Positions 1 to 7,232 are shown, counted from the stretch's first letter. The stretch: DNA of 15,204 nt from an uncultured Eubacteriales bacterium (GCA_902462035.1 CABQAC010000016.1:1-15204); one strand, 5' to 3'. Numbers and translations: made by a program. Notes: generated by a model from the letters alone, not told the origin.

Positions 1-173
1 CCTCTAAGTACAACAGCATCGACACCTACTCCCGCGAAATGATCACCAAGTTCATCATCGGCGCCGAGCCTATTGAAAAATACGACGATTTTATCAACAC
101 CATCAAGAGCTATGGCATCGACCAGGTTCTGGAGATGAAGCAGGCCGCTTACGATCGGTACCTCAAGCGCTAA
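1..173 (+). CDS. Extracellular sugar-binding lipoprotein, C-terminal end (partial)
   Basis: This is the last 56 codons of a gene that begins before the window, ending in TAA at 171-173. The residues read ...REMITKFIIGAEPIEKYDDF... and end in AYDRYLKR. The pattern of an 'I.GaepI..yd.fi..ik..Gid..lemkQaAyDRY' tail is characteristic of the family 1 extracellular solute-binding proteins (LplA/YtcQ-like) that feed CUT1-type ABC importers of oligosaccharides. The identification rests on this tail and on the two permease genes that follow in the usual order binding protein, LplB-type permease, YtcP-type permease. The mature protein would be a lipid-anchored receptor outside the membrane. The N-terminus, lipobox and ligand site are outside the window, so the sugar cannot be predicted. 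Confidence 0.85.
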   Translation, partial: SKYNSIDTYSREMITKFIIGAEPIEKYDDFINTIKSYGIDQVLEMKQAAYDRYLKR

Positions 174-187
174 TCTTTCTTAAGATG

Positions 188-220
188 CGGCCGGGCTTGC
201 CGCCCGGCCGTCCTTTTTTT
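188..220 (+). terminator. Intergenic hairpin with T-run after the binding-protein gene
   Basis: A 9-bp perfect GC-rich stem (188-196 with 202-210, loop TTGCC) is followed by TCC and a run of T to 220. It has the form of a rho-independent terminator, yet it lies inside an apparent operon, 15 nt after the binding-protein stop and before the permeases. A likely role is partial termination or 3'-end protection, so the binding protein is made in excess over the permeases. Confidence 0.8.
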
Positions 221-278
221 CATTCCGCCCGCAGTAAGGCACATATGCAGGCGGAGGATTTTTCAAAGGAGGGATTTT

Positions 279-1247
279 ATGTCCGCCCGCAAGCGTGCGC
301 TCGCCATGGAGCGGCCCTTGGGAAAGAAAAGCGTTTGGTACACCCTTTCCAGGGATTTTGACCGCAATAAGGCGTTGTATCTCATGGTCTTGCCCGTGTT
401 GGCCTTTTATATCATTTTTTGTTACAAACCATTGTTCGGCATCATTATCGCTTTTAAAAATTATTCTCCGGGGAAGAGCTTTTTCGGCAGCCCCTGGGCA
501 GATAATTACGGATTTCAGCATTTCATCAATTTTTTCAACGACCCCTTTTTCCCCCGGCTGATCCGCAATACGGTACTGATCAGCCTGTACAACCTGGTCT
601 TCGGTTTCCCCGCGCCGATTTTGTTGGCGATTATGATAAACGAAGTGCGCTGTAAGGCGTTAAAAAGAACCGTTCAGACCATCACCTATTTTCCGCATTT
701 TATCTCGACCGTCGTCGTCTGCGGCTTATTGACCGAATTTTGCTTAAGCGACGGGCTTTTCAGCCGTATCGGACAGATGTTCGGGGCGGCGCCCAAAGCC
801 TTTTTGCAGGACGCCGGTTTGTTCCGCACCATCTATACGGCAAGCGGCGTTTGGCAAGGAGTCGGGTGGGGCAGCATAATCTACTTAGCGGCGATTGCGG
901 GCATTGACCAGCAGCTGTTCGAGGCCGCGGCCTTAGACGGCGCGGGCCGGTTGCGCAGTATTTGGCATATCACCTTGCCGGGCATTAAAACCACCATTGT
1001 GATTATGTTCATTATGGCTGTGGGCAATCTGATGAGCGTGGGGTCGGAAAAGATTTTGTTGCTTTACAACCCCGCCACCTACGAAACGGCGGATGTCATA
1101 TCAACCTATATTTACCGGCGCGGCTTGCTGGAATTCAGTTGGAGCTTTTCCACAGCCGTCGGTTTATTTAACTCGGTCATCAACTTTTCGCTGGTGCTGT
1201 TTGCCAATTACATGAGCCGCAAACTGACCGAAAGCAGTTTGTTTTAG
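279..1247 (+). CDS. ABC transporter permease, LplB-type (CUT1 sugar importer)
   Basis: A 322-residue inner-membrane permease of a binding-protein-dependent sugar importer. After a short basic N-terminus come about six hydrophobic segments, the first at about residues 33-58 (beginning YLMVLPVLAFYIIF), and the cytoplasmic EAA loop (EAAALDGAG, E215 onward, then LPGI) that docks on the ATPase. The 'YKPLFGIIIAFKNYSPG' stretch after the first membrane segment is typical of the LplB/YteP group. The ATG at 279 has AAAGGAGGG at 265-273, a good ribosome binding site. It is followed after 16 nt by the partner permease and preceded by the binding-protein gene. The length is normal for the family (about 300-330). 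The family assignment is secure; the substrate is unknown. Confidence 0.93.
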   Translation: MSARKRALAMERPLGKKSVWYTLSRDFDRNKALYLMVLPVLAFYIIFCYKPLFGIIIAFKNYSPGKSFFGSPWADNYGFQHFINFFNDPFFPRLIRNTVLISLYNLVFGFPAPILLAIMINEVRCKALKRTVQTITYFPHFISTVVVCGLLTEFCLSDGLFSRIGQMFGAAPKAFLQDAGLFRTIYTASGVWQGVGWGSIIYLAAIAGIDQQLFEAAALDGAGRLRSIWHITLPGIKTTIVIMFIMAVGNLMSVGSEKILLLYNPATYETADVISTYIYRRGLLEFSWSFSTAVGLFNSVINFSLVLFANYMSRKLTESSLF

Positions 1248-1263
1248 AAAGGGGGCGCAATCC

Positions 1264-2139
1264 ATGGTTGTCAAACGGAATGCCGCCCAAATCACCGGCA
1301 ACGTTTTGAATACGGTCTTTCTTTTGGCGCTGTCGTTTGTAATGCTGTATCCCTTGCTGTATGTCATTTTTGTTTCCCTGAGCGACCCGGTGCAGTTATT
1401 GGGATACCGCGGGATTATGTGGCGGCCGCTGGGCCTTGATGTGACTTCCTACCGCATTGTGCTCAGCAACAATAAAATTGCCCAAGGGTACTTAAACACC
1501 CTGTTCATCCTCGTCGTCGGCCTGGTCTTCAATATTGTTCTGACCAGCTTCGGCGCATACTTCCTCTCCCGGAAAAACGTGCTGTTTTTCAAACCCATTA
1601 TGATTCTGATTTTAATTACCATGTATTTTTCCGGCGGCTTAATCCCGCTGTGGCTGACCGTCCGGGACTTGGGTCTGTACGATTCGCTGTGGTCGCTGGT
1701 CCTGCCGGTTGCCATCAGCACCTACAACATGATTCTGCTGCGCAGTTATTTTACTTCCATCCCCGAAAGCCTGGTGGAATCGGTATTTATCGACGGCGCG
1801 GGGCATTTTACCGTACTGTTCAAAATTTTTATTCCCTTGTCCCTGCCCGCCATGGCGGTTATGATTTTATACTACGGCGTGGGGCATTGGAACAGCTACT
1901 TCAACGCCATGATTTATCTGCGGACTCCCAGCAAATTCCCCTTGCAGCTTATCCTGCGGGAGATGCTGATTTTGGGCACCAGCCTGGATATCAAAAGCAT
2001 GGGCGTAGACTACCAACAGGTGGAAGAAGGGGTCAAATCCGCCACTATTATCGTCTCTACCCTTCCGGTGCTTTTGATTTACCCCTTCCTGCAAAAATAT
2101 TTTGTGGGCGGCCTGATGCTTGGCTCTCTGAAAGAATAA
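1264..2139 (+). CDS. ABC transporter permease, YtcP-type (CUT1 sugar importer)
   Basis: A 291-residue integral membrane protein, the second permease that pairs with the upstream one to form the transmembrane channel. It has about six hydrophobic segments and an EAA-type loop (ESVFIDGAG from E172, followed by a run ending IPLSLPAMAV) that contacts the nucleotide-binding subunit. The C-terminus ends in GLMLGSLKE; the 'F.kG...Gs.Kg' type tail is characteristic of YtcP/AraQ-like permeases. The ATG at 1264 follows AGAAAGGGGG at 1247-1256. The gap to the preceding stop is 16 nt, so the two permeases are cotranscribed. No ATPase gene lies next to them. This is common in CUT1 systems, where one MsmK/UgpC-like ATPase serves several importers; that it applies here is inference. 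Confidence 0.93.
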   Translation: MVVKRNAAQITGNVLNTVFLLALSFVMLYPLLYVIFVSLSDPVQLLGYRGIMWRPLGLDVTSYRIVLSNNKIAQGYLNTLFILVVGLVFNIVLTSFGAYFLSRKNVLFFKPIMILILITMYFSGGLIPLWLTVRDLGLYDSLWSLVLPVAISTYNMILLRSYFTSIPESLVESVFIDGAGHFTVLFKIFIPLSLPAMAVMILYYGVGHWNSYFNAMIYLRTPSKFPLQLILREMLILGTSLDIKSMGVDYQQVEEGVKSATIIVSTLPVLLIYPFLQKYFVGGLMLGSLKE

Positions 2140-2200
2140 AAGCGGAAGCGCTATTTGTGTGCGGAAGCCTTTGCGGCGCCCGCGGGAGGACGAATGATAC

Positions 2201-3274
2201 ATGACAAACGGTTTTCTTGACAAAGTATACGGCTGTTTAATCGGCGGCGCCATCGGCGACAGCATCGGCGCGCCGGTGGAATGCTGGAACTACTGGAAAA
2301 TCCGCGACACTTACGGCAAGCTGGACCGCTGGCTGCCCGAAAGCCAGATTACCGACGATACCACATTGCGCCACATGCTTTGCCTGGCCATTCTGCGCCG
2401 GGGCGGCCGGGTCACGCCGGATGATTACGCCCCCCTTTGGCTGGAAAAGTTTAATCCAAACCGGCTGTGGGACAATGAAAAAATCGTCCTGATGAAGCTG
2501 AAGGTCGGCATGAATCCCTGGGACACCGGACACGGCACCATTCCCTCCGGTTGTGCCACCATGTCCATCGCGCCAATCGGCGTCATGAACGCAGGCAATC
2601 CGCGGCAGGCCTATCAGGATGGCTTCAATATCGCCTCGATTAACGAAGAGGGCGACGACCGCGACCTGGCCGCCACGTATGCGGCCGGCGTTGCCGCGGC
2701 CTTTTTGCCCGGCGCCACCGCGGACAGCGTACTTGCCGCCATGGCGGAAAACAGCACCTTTGTGTTCCAGCGCGCCATGGCGATTACCATGAAACTGGTG
2801 GAACAAAGCCCGAACCCCGCCGCGTTTGTGGAGCGTTATTACGCGGAAATGCTCGATTACACCTTTCCTAGGGTTCCGGCCAAATATTACGAGGTACCGG
2901 AAGGGAAACCGCCCAAAGCCCGGTACTTAAGCTGCCGCACCCTGGATTTTTTGCCCGCGGGGCTGGGCCTGTTTTATATGTGCGGCGGCAAAGTCAACGA
3001 CTGCATTGTGGAATGCGCCAATTTCGGCCGGGACTGCGATACCATCGCCACCGTCATCGGCGGCTTGGCCGGCGCGCTGGAGGGCGCTTCGCGCATCCGC
3101 CAGGACTGGATTGACACCTGTGAAGCACAGAACACCGCCTTGTTCCTGGAAATGGAAGGGGACGAAAGCAAAAATTTTTATTCCGTCGCCCAGCGGCTTG
3201 CGGATTGCGTAGCGCAAGAATTATCCGCAGCCCGCCGCCAAACAGAACTGCTATCGCAAATAATCGGCGGATAA
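2201..3274 (+). CDS. ADP-ribosylglycohydrolase family protein
   Basis: A 357-residue soluble protein of the DraG/ARH fold, dinuclear Mg/Mn hydrolases that cleave the N- or O-glycosidic bond of ADP-ribosylated substrates. Visible signatures are the N-terminal GGAIGDSIGAPVE (residues 15-27), the first metal motif TDD at 51-53 (followed by TT rather than the commoner T-x), and the C-terminal metal motif GRDCDT with D278, D280 and T281 followed by IATVIGGLAGA. Together these suggest an active enzyme. The ATG at 2201 follows GGGAGGA at 2184-2190. It begins 61 nt after the second permease and ends just before a strong terminator, so it is the last gene of the transporter operon. The context suggests a catabolic role on an imported glycoside rather than regulation of nitrogenase, but the substrate is not visible. 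Confidence 0.9.
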   Translation: MTNGFLDKVYGCLIGGAIGDSIGAPVECWNYWKIRDTYGKLDRWLPESQITDDTTLRHMLCLAILRRGGRVTPDDYAPLWLEKFNPNRLWDNEKIVLMKLKVGMNPWDTGHGTIPSGCATMSIAPIGVMNAGNPRQAYQDGFNIASINEEGDDRDLAATYAAGVAAAFLPGATADSVLAAMAENSTFVFQRAMAITMKLVEQSPNPAAFVERYYAEMLDYTFPRVPAKYYEVPEGKPPKARYLSCRTLDFLPAGLGLFYMCGGKVNDCIVECANFGRDCDTIATVIGGLAGALEGASRIRQDWIDTCEAQNTALFLEMEGDESKNFYSVAQRLADCVAQELSAARRQTELLSQIIGG

Positions 3275-3286
3275 GCAATTCCTCTG

Positions 3287-3331
3287 CCGGGACATCGCCG
3301 CCCAATAGCGGCGATGTCCCGGTATTTTTTT
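3287..3331 (+). terminator. Strong intrinsic terminator closing the transporter operon
   Basis: A perfect 15-bp stem (3287-3301 with 3308-3322), a 6-nt loop (CCAATA), then TAT and a run of T to 3331. It lies 13 nt after the glycohydrolase stop and before the metal-resistance promoter. Confidence 0.95.
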
Positions 3332-3365
3332 GTTCCTTTCGCAGCTCTTTCTTTATCAATTCCCC

Positions 3366-3394
3366 TTGACAAATCCCGTTCAACGTTTTATCAT
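3366..3394 (+). promoter_or_regulatory. Sigma-A promoter of the metal efflux operon
   Basis: TTGACA (3366-3371), a 17-bp spacer and TATCAT (3389-3394): a perfect -35 and a one-mismatch -10. The predicted transcript starts near 3401, giving a leader of about 27 nt before the ArsR-family start codon at 3428. Confidence 0.8.
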
Positions 3395-3413
3395 ATGAAT
3401 AAATGATCAAATG
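3392..3413 (+). promoter_or_regulatory. Probable ArsR/SmtB-type operator
   Basis: An imperfect 22-bp palindrome, CATATGAATAA then ATGATCAAATG; 7 of 11 positions match between half-sites, with outer CAT.TGA arms. It overlaps the -10 box and transcription start, where ArsR/SmtB repressors usually bind AT-rich TGA/TCA-containing inverted repeats. This fits autorepression relieved by metal. Confidence 0.6.
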
Positions 3414-3427
3414 AAAGGATGGTAAGT

Positions 3428-3787
3428 ATGGCGGATTTAGAACTAGGCCGCGGCGAATACCTGTGCGTACACGAAGACGTGATCAAACAGGTGACCTCGG
3501 AAATGCCGCCGGATGAAACCCTGTACGATCTTGCGGAACTGTTCAAGGTTTTTGGAGATTCCACCCGGATCAAAATTTTATATGCCCTGTTTGAAGCCGA
3601 ACTTTGCGTAGGCGACATTGCGCTTTTGCTGGGCCTGACCCAGACGGCGGTATCCCACCAGCTGCGGGTGCTGAAAAACAACAAGCTGGTCAAGTTCCGC
3701 CGGGAGGGAAAAATCATATTCTATTCCTTAGCGGACGATCACGTCCACCGCATAATTGACCAAGGCATGGAACACGTTGCCGAATAG
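3428..3787 (+). CDS. ArsR/SmtB-family metal-sensing repressor
   Basis: A 119-residue winged-helix repressor of the SmtB/CadC/CzrA type. The recognition helix region is TQTAVSHQLRVLKNNKLV (residues 71-88), followed by the wing RREGKIIFYSL. Both classic metal sites can be seen. The alpha-5 set is D103, H105, H116, E119, which aligns one for one with SmtB D104, H106, H117, E120. An alpha-3N-like set is C13 and H15 near the N-terminus plus C60 in ELCVGD. The single Cys in ELCVGD, rather than CadC's ELCVCD, favours a Zn/Co sensor over a Cd/Pb sensor. I chose ATG 3428 because GAAAGGATGG (3413-3422) sits at proper spacing; the in-frame ATG at 3419 lies inside that ribosome binding site. It heads an operon with the metal carrier and pump genes and probably represses it. 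Confidence 0.92.
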   Translation: MADLELGRGEYLCVHEDVIKQVTSEMPPDETLYDLAELFKVFGDSTRIKILYALFEAELCVGDIALLLGLTQTAVSHQLRVLKNNKLVKFRREGKIIFYSLADDHVHRIIDQGMEHVAE

Positions 3788-3817
3788 CCGGCTTATATGG
3801 CTGAAAGGATGGTATGG

Positions 3818-4036
3818 ATGAAAAAGAGCTTTCGTATGGTGGATTTGGATTGCGCCAATTGCGCGCAGAAAATGGAAAACGCGATTAAAAAACTGGACGG
3901 TGTCCAGGACGCGAGCGTCAGTTTTTTAACGCAAAAGCTGACGCTGACCGCGGATGACGGCTGTTTTTCGGATATTTTAAAAAAGGTGGTCAAAACATGT
4001 AAAAAAATAGAGCCGGACTGCGAAATTTTGCTGTAG
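3818..4036 (+). CDS. Free-standing heavy-metal-associated (HMA) domain protein
   Basis: A 72-residue protein consisting of a single ferredoxin-like HMA domain. The metal motif is DLDCANCA, with C12 and C15. The acidic residues just before CxxC (D9, D11) resemble the HMA domains of ZntA-type Zn/Cd pumps rather than the MxCxxC of copper carriers. Two further cysteines are present at the C-terminal end (TCKK and PDCE). I chose ATG 3818 because GAAAGGATGG at 3803-3812 is correctly spaced and matches the site used by the preceding gene; ATGs at 3797 and 3809 lie before or inside it. It starts 30 nt after the regulator and ends 48 nt before the pump gene, whose product lacks an HMA domain. It likely acts as a detached metal-binding domain that delivers metal to the pump or regulates it. 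Confidence 0.85.
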   Translation: MKKSFRMVDLDCANCAQKMENAIKKLDGVQDASVSFLTQKLTLTADDGCFSDILKKVVKTCKKIEPDCEILL

Positions 4037-4068
4037 CTCCGGATGCACATCGCCGCGGAAGAAGATAC

Positions 4069-4076
4069 AAGGAGAG
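4069..4076 (+). promoter_or_regulatory. Ribosome binding site that sets the start of the efflux ATPase
   Basis: AAGGAGAG ends 8 nt before ATG 4085. The upstream in-frame ATG at 4043 has no such sequence before it, so the protein starts at 4085. Confidence 0.8.
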
Positions 4077-4084
4077 ATCGCCGT

Positions 4085-5938
4085 ATGACTCGAAAACAAA
4101 AAAAGATGCTTTTCCGCATTTTACTGGGCGCCGTCTGTTTTGCCGCCGCGCTGCTGCTGCCACTGGAGGGGTGGCTTAGGCTCTTGTCCTTCCTGGTTCC
4201 CTATGCCGTCATCGGCTGGGATGTGGTCTGGCGCGCGGTTCGCAATATTTCACACGGACAGGTTTTTGACGAAAACTTTTTAATGTCCCTCGCCACAATC
4301 GGCGCGTTTTTTACCGGGGACTACCCCGAAGCGGTGGTCGTCATGCTGTTCTACCAGGTGGGGGAATTGTTTCAAAGCTACGCGGTCGGCCGCTCGCGGA
4401 AATCCATTGCCGCCCTGATGGATATTCGGCCCGATTTTGCCAATATGGAACAGGACGGCGCGCTTGTCCGGGTGGATCCGGATGAAGTTGCGGTGGGTGA
4501 CGTCATCGTCATCAAACCCGGGGAAAAGGTCCCGCTGGACGGCGTGGTGCTGGAGGGCTCCTCCGCTGTGAACACCGCCGCCTTGACCGGCGAATCGCTC
4601 CCGCGCGACGTGGAGCCTGGGGACGATGTGGTCAGCGGCTGCGTGAACCAAAGCGGTCTGCTGCGGGTACAGGTCACCAAGGCGTTTGGGGAATCTACCG
4701 TAGCAAAAATTTTGAACCTGGTCGAAAACGCCAGCGCCAAAAAAGCCCGGGCAGAAAACTTTATCACCAAGTTCGCCCGTTATTACACCCCCTGTGTGGT
4801 ACTGGCCGCCGTGCTGCTGGCGGTAGTCCCTCCCCTGTTTGCGGGCGGATGGGGCGATTGGATCCACCGCGCGCTGATTTTCCTGGTGATCTCCTGCCCC
4901 TGCGCGCTGGTTATTTCGGTGCCCATGAGTTTTTTCGGCGGCATCGGCGGCGCGTCCAAATGCGGTATCCTAATCAAGGGCGGCAATTATCTGGAGGTTC
5001 TGGCCAATACCGATCTGGTGGTTTTCGATAAAACCGGCACCCTGACCAAAGGGGTGTTCAACGTAACGGCGGTTCACCCCGGCGACTGTTCCGAAGGGCA
5101 GCTGCTGGAACTGGCCGCGCTGGCCGAAAGCTATTCCGACCACCCCATCTCCCGCTCTTTGAAGGAATCTTACGCCATCGCGCCGGATACAAGCCGGGTA
5201 GGCGAGGTTGCGGAGCTGCCCGGACGAGGCGTGCGCGCGGTGGTAGACGGCAAAACGGTCTGCGTGGGCAACGGCAAACTGATGGACGAAATCGGCGTGG
5301 CGTGGCACCCCTGCCACCATATCGGCACCACGGTCCACGTGGCGGTTCAGGGCGTATACGCCGGGCATATCGTCATTTCGGACGAATTGAAGCCGGACGC
5401 GGCCCAGGCCATCGCGGCGCTCAAAGAACTGGGGGTCCGCAAAACAGTAATGCTCACCGGCGACGCCAAAGCCGTAGGCGAAGGCGTGGCGCGCCAGCTT
5501 GGTCTGGACGAAGTTTACACCGGCTTGCTCCCGGCGGATAAGGTCAGCCGGGTGGAGCAATTGCTGGCACAAAAGGAAGGGAAAGGAAAGCTCGCCTTTG
5601 TGGGCGACGGCATCAACGACGCGCCGGTGCTATCCCGCGCGGACTTGGGAATCGCCATGGGCGCCATCGGGTCCGACGCGGCCATCGAGGCGGCGGATAT
5701 CGTTTTGATGGACGATCACCCTTCTAAAATTGCCACGGCCATGCAAATTTCCAAAAAGACCATCCGTATCGTACGGCAGAACATTGTATTCGCCCTGGTG
5801 GTCAAGGCTGCGGTGCTTGCCCTGGGGGCGCTGGGATTCGCCACCATGTGGGAAGCGGTATTCGCCGACGTCGGCGTATCCATCCTCGCCATTCTCAATG
5901 CGATGCGCGCGCTGAAGGTGCGGCGGTTTCAGCCCTGA
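4085..5938 (+). CDS. zntA: P1B-2-type Zn/Cd/Pb-exporting P-type ATPase
   Basis: A 617-residue membrane pump. The family marks appear in order: actuator TGES at 168-171, the transmembrane metal-site motif CPC at 271-273 (ISCPCALVISVP), the phosphorylation site DKTGTLTKG with D315, the HP pair at 353-354 (SDHPISRSL), and the hinge GDGINDAP from G507. In the last two membrane segments K574 (VVKAAVL) and D595 (FADVGVSILAILNAMR) match the Lys and Asp that define the Zn/Cd/Pb subclass. The protein lacks the N-terminal HMA domain most such pumps carry; that domain is encoded separately by the preceding gene. The length fits an ATPase core without HMA domains (with them, 700 or more residues is usual). 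The start at 4085 is fixed by AAGGAGAG. It is third in the ArsR-controlled operon and should export excess Zn(II), or Cd/Pb, from the cytoplasm. Confidence 0.95.
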   Translation: MTRKQKKMLFRILLGAVCFAAALLLPLEGWLRLLSFLVPYAVIGWDVVWRAVRNISHGQVFDENFLMSLATIGAFFTGDYPEAVVVMLFYQVGELFQSYAVGRSRKSIAALMDIRPDFANMEQDGALVRVDPDEVAVGDVIVIKPGEKVPLDGVVLEGSSAVNTAALTGESLPRDVEPGDDVVSGCVNQSGLLRVQVTKAFGESTVAKILNLVENASAKKARAENFITKFARYYTPCVVLAAVLLAVVPPLFAGGWGDWIHRALIFLVISCPCALVISVPMSFFGGIGGASKCGILIKGGNYLEVLANTDLVVFDKTGTLTKGVFNVTAVHPGDCSEGQLLELAALAESYSDHPISRSLKESYAIAPDTSRVGEVAELPGRGVRAVVDGKTVCVGNGKLMDEIGVAWHPCHHIGTTVHVAVQGVYAGHIVISDELKPDAAQAIAALKELGVRKTVMLTGDAKAVGEGVARQLGLDEVYTGLLPADKVSRVEQLLAQKEGKGKLAFVGDGINDAPVLSRADLGIAMGAIGSDAAIEAADIVLMDDHPSKIATAMQISKKTIRIVRQNIVFALVVKAAVLALGALGFATMWEAVFADVGVSILAILNAMRALKVRRFQP

Positions 5939-6024
5939 TTGATGCAGGAAGCCGCCTGCGGGGGCATATTCCGCGCCATTGTGCCTTCTCCCCTTCCGCT
6001 TTGGACAATTTGAGCGTTTCATTG

Positions 6025-6054
6025 TTGAAATGTTATGGATTTTTATGCTATACT
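6025..6054 (+). promoter_or_regulatory. Promoter of the DtxR-family regulator gene
   Basis: TTGAAA (6025-6030), an 18-bp spacer and TATACT (6049-6054), with an extended -10 TG at 6046-6047. The start of transcription near 6061 lies downstream of the longest in-frame ATG at 6035, which rules that ATG out for this transcript. Confidence 0.75.
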
Positions 6055-6094
6055 AGTAAAAACAACAGCGAAATGCGGGTTGGGAGGCGGCTGC

Positions 6095-6466
6095 ATGAAA
6101 ATTCAAGAATCCGCAGAGAATTATTTAGAAACCATTTACATCTTACACCGGCGCAAAGGCGCGGTCCGTTCCATCGACATTGTCAACGAATTGGACGTGA
6201 CCAAGCCCAGTGTCAGCGTCGCGATGAAGAATTTAAGGGAAAACGGCTACATCGAAATGGATGAAGGCGGTTTTTTGACGCTGACCCCAAAGGGTGCCGC
6301 CATTGCCGAAACCATGTATGAACGCCACACCTTTATCTCCGATTGGCTTATCCACCTGGGGGTGGACCGTAAAATCGCGGTAGAGGATGCCTGCCGTATT
6401 GAACATGTGATCAGCGCCAAAAGTTTCGATGCCATCAAACGCCATGTGGAGGAATCCGGTCTATAA
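6095..6466 (+). CDS. DtxR/MntR-family metal-dependent transcriptional regulator
   Basis: A 123-residue short-form regulator: winged helix-turn-helix (about 1-68, with TKPSVSVAMKNLRENGYI as recognition region) followed by the helical dimerisation domain; no C-terminal SH3-like or FeoA domain. Aligned by eye to B. subtilis MntR and DtxR, the metal ligands are N9 (Asp in MntR, Met in DtxR), E12, H78, C100 (Glu in MntR, Cys in DtxR/IdeR), E103 and H104, giving the motif EDACRIEH. Cys at position 100 points to the iron-type branch, but Asn at position 9 fits neither model, so I leave Fe versus Mn open. GGGAGG at 6082-6087 precedes ATG 6095. It has its own promoter, 86 nt after the efflux pump; I see no terminator between them, so read-through is possible. 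It may control metal uptake genes elsewhere. Confidence 0.9.
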   Translation: MKIQESAENYLETIYILHRRKGAVRSIDIVNELDVTKPSVSVAMKNLRENGYIEMDEGGFLTLTPKGAAIAETMYERHTFISDWLIHLGVDRKIAVEDACRIEHVISAKSFDAIKRHVEESGL

Positions 6467-6480
6467 CCATTCCTTTTGGC

Positions 6481-6517
6481 AAAACAGCCGGAGAGCAAAA
6501 GCTCTCCGGCTGTTTTT
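6481..6517 (+). terminator. Intrinsic terminator after the DtxR-family gene
   Basis: A perfect 16-bp stem (6481-6496 with 6501-6516), an AAAA loop, and a short T-run closing at 6517. The flanking A and T runs allow it to act in both directions. Confidence 0.9.
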
Positions 6518-6617
6518 AAAGATGCGGCGGGAAAGGCTGATTCGGTTCCATAAAAACCAATTCGAACTGTTCCCTCCCTCCCCCGCGCGGTGAACGCGGC
6601 GCAACCCCAAACGTGAA

Positions 6618-6661
6618 AAGCCGCCCGCGCAATCGAATATGCGCTGCGGGCGGCTTCTTTT
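6618..6661 (-). terminator. Hairpin terminator, probably for the minus-strand operon
   Basis: An 11-bp stem (6618-6628 with 6646-6656) lies 35 nt beyond the stop of the DUF2284 gene. The minus-strand U-tract is short (four U). The plus-strand side is also T-rich, so it may be bidirectional between the convergent operons. Confidence 0.6.
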
Positions 6662-6695
6662 CTGTTTTTAGGAAAACGCGCCTAAAAAAGCGAAT

Positions 6696-7232
6696 TCAAT
6701 GAAACATTATCAACCCAAAATATGTTACCGTGTTCTGGCCGTTGATATACCGAAATCCGCATGGCTCCGCCATTTTAGCGACATACAGGCCGCAAGCTTC
6801 TACCGAGGGGATCGCTTCGTTCGGCCGGCGGCAGGGTGCGTCCGGATAGGTGCATGTTTGGCACAGCTGGCAGCTCCCCGCACCAAAAATTAAAAAATCC
6901 GCCCCGTCACGTTCCAAGTCGTTTTTGACTTTCCGAATAATGGCGCTAAAATCATGGCCGATTTTCATCATACCCTCAAAATCAAAAGAATCCTCAATCC
7001 GGTCCACATAGTTGAACAAGACCGCGTGCCGGTACGCCATGATGCGCTCTTTCCAATCCGCCACCGCGCCCACCCCAGGCGGGCACATCCAGGTCTTGCC
7101 ATAGCGGCCGCAGCCGTTGCTTTCGCATATCTGACGCACTTCGTCAGAAAAGCACAGATTTTCCTTTGCGATTTCCGAAACTTGGTTCAACGGAAACGGA
7201 TCCAGATAATGCTTGCATTGCTCGTAGGTCAT
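6696..7232 (-). CDS. DUF2284 domain protein (predicted metal-binding, Cys-rich)
   Basis: A 178-residue soluble protein with the cysteine layout of DUF2284: C36, then CGRYGKTWMCPP (C41, C50), and a C-terminal cluster CQLCQTCTYPDAPCRRP followed by SVEACGLYV. The family is described as predicted metal-binding and probably holds an iron-sulfur cluster or bound metal; its biochemical role is unknown to me. The reading frame can be extended to a TTG at 7247, but that codon precedes the ribosome binding site GGGAGGA, which ends 6 nt before ATG 7232, so I use 7232. It starts 43 nt after the stop of the large c-di-GMP protein gene on the same strand, with no terminator between, so the two are probably cotranscribed. 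Whether it takes part in that signalling is not shown by the sequence. Confidence 0.88.
   Translation of the reverse strand: MTYEQCKHYLDPFPLNQVSEIAKENLCFSDEVRQICESNGCGRYGKTWMCPPGVGAVADWKERIMAYRHAVLFNYVDRIEDSFDFEGMMKIGHDFSAIIRKVKNDLERDGADFLIFGAGSCQLCQTCTYPDAPCRRPNEAIPSVEACGLYVAKMAEPCGFRYINGQNTVTYFGLIMFH

Noticed and set aside
2237..2806. 189-codon minus-strand open frame inside the ADP-ribosylglycohydrolase
   Set aside because: Antisense shadow, Gly/Ala/Val-rich, no motif, and the plus-strand gene has clear catalytic residues.
4280..4867. 195-codon open frame on the minus strand inside the efflux ATPase gene
   Set aside because: It is a shadow of the strongly supported ATPase frame. Its product is His/Gly/Gln-rich without any family motif, and no ribosome binding site was found.
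5939..6024. GCAGG/CCTGC hairpin after the efflux ATPase as a terminator
   Set aside because: The stem is only 5 bp and has no T-run.
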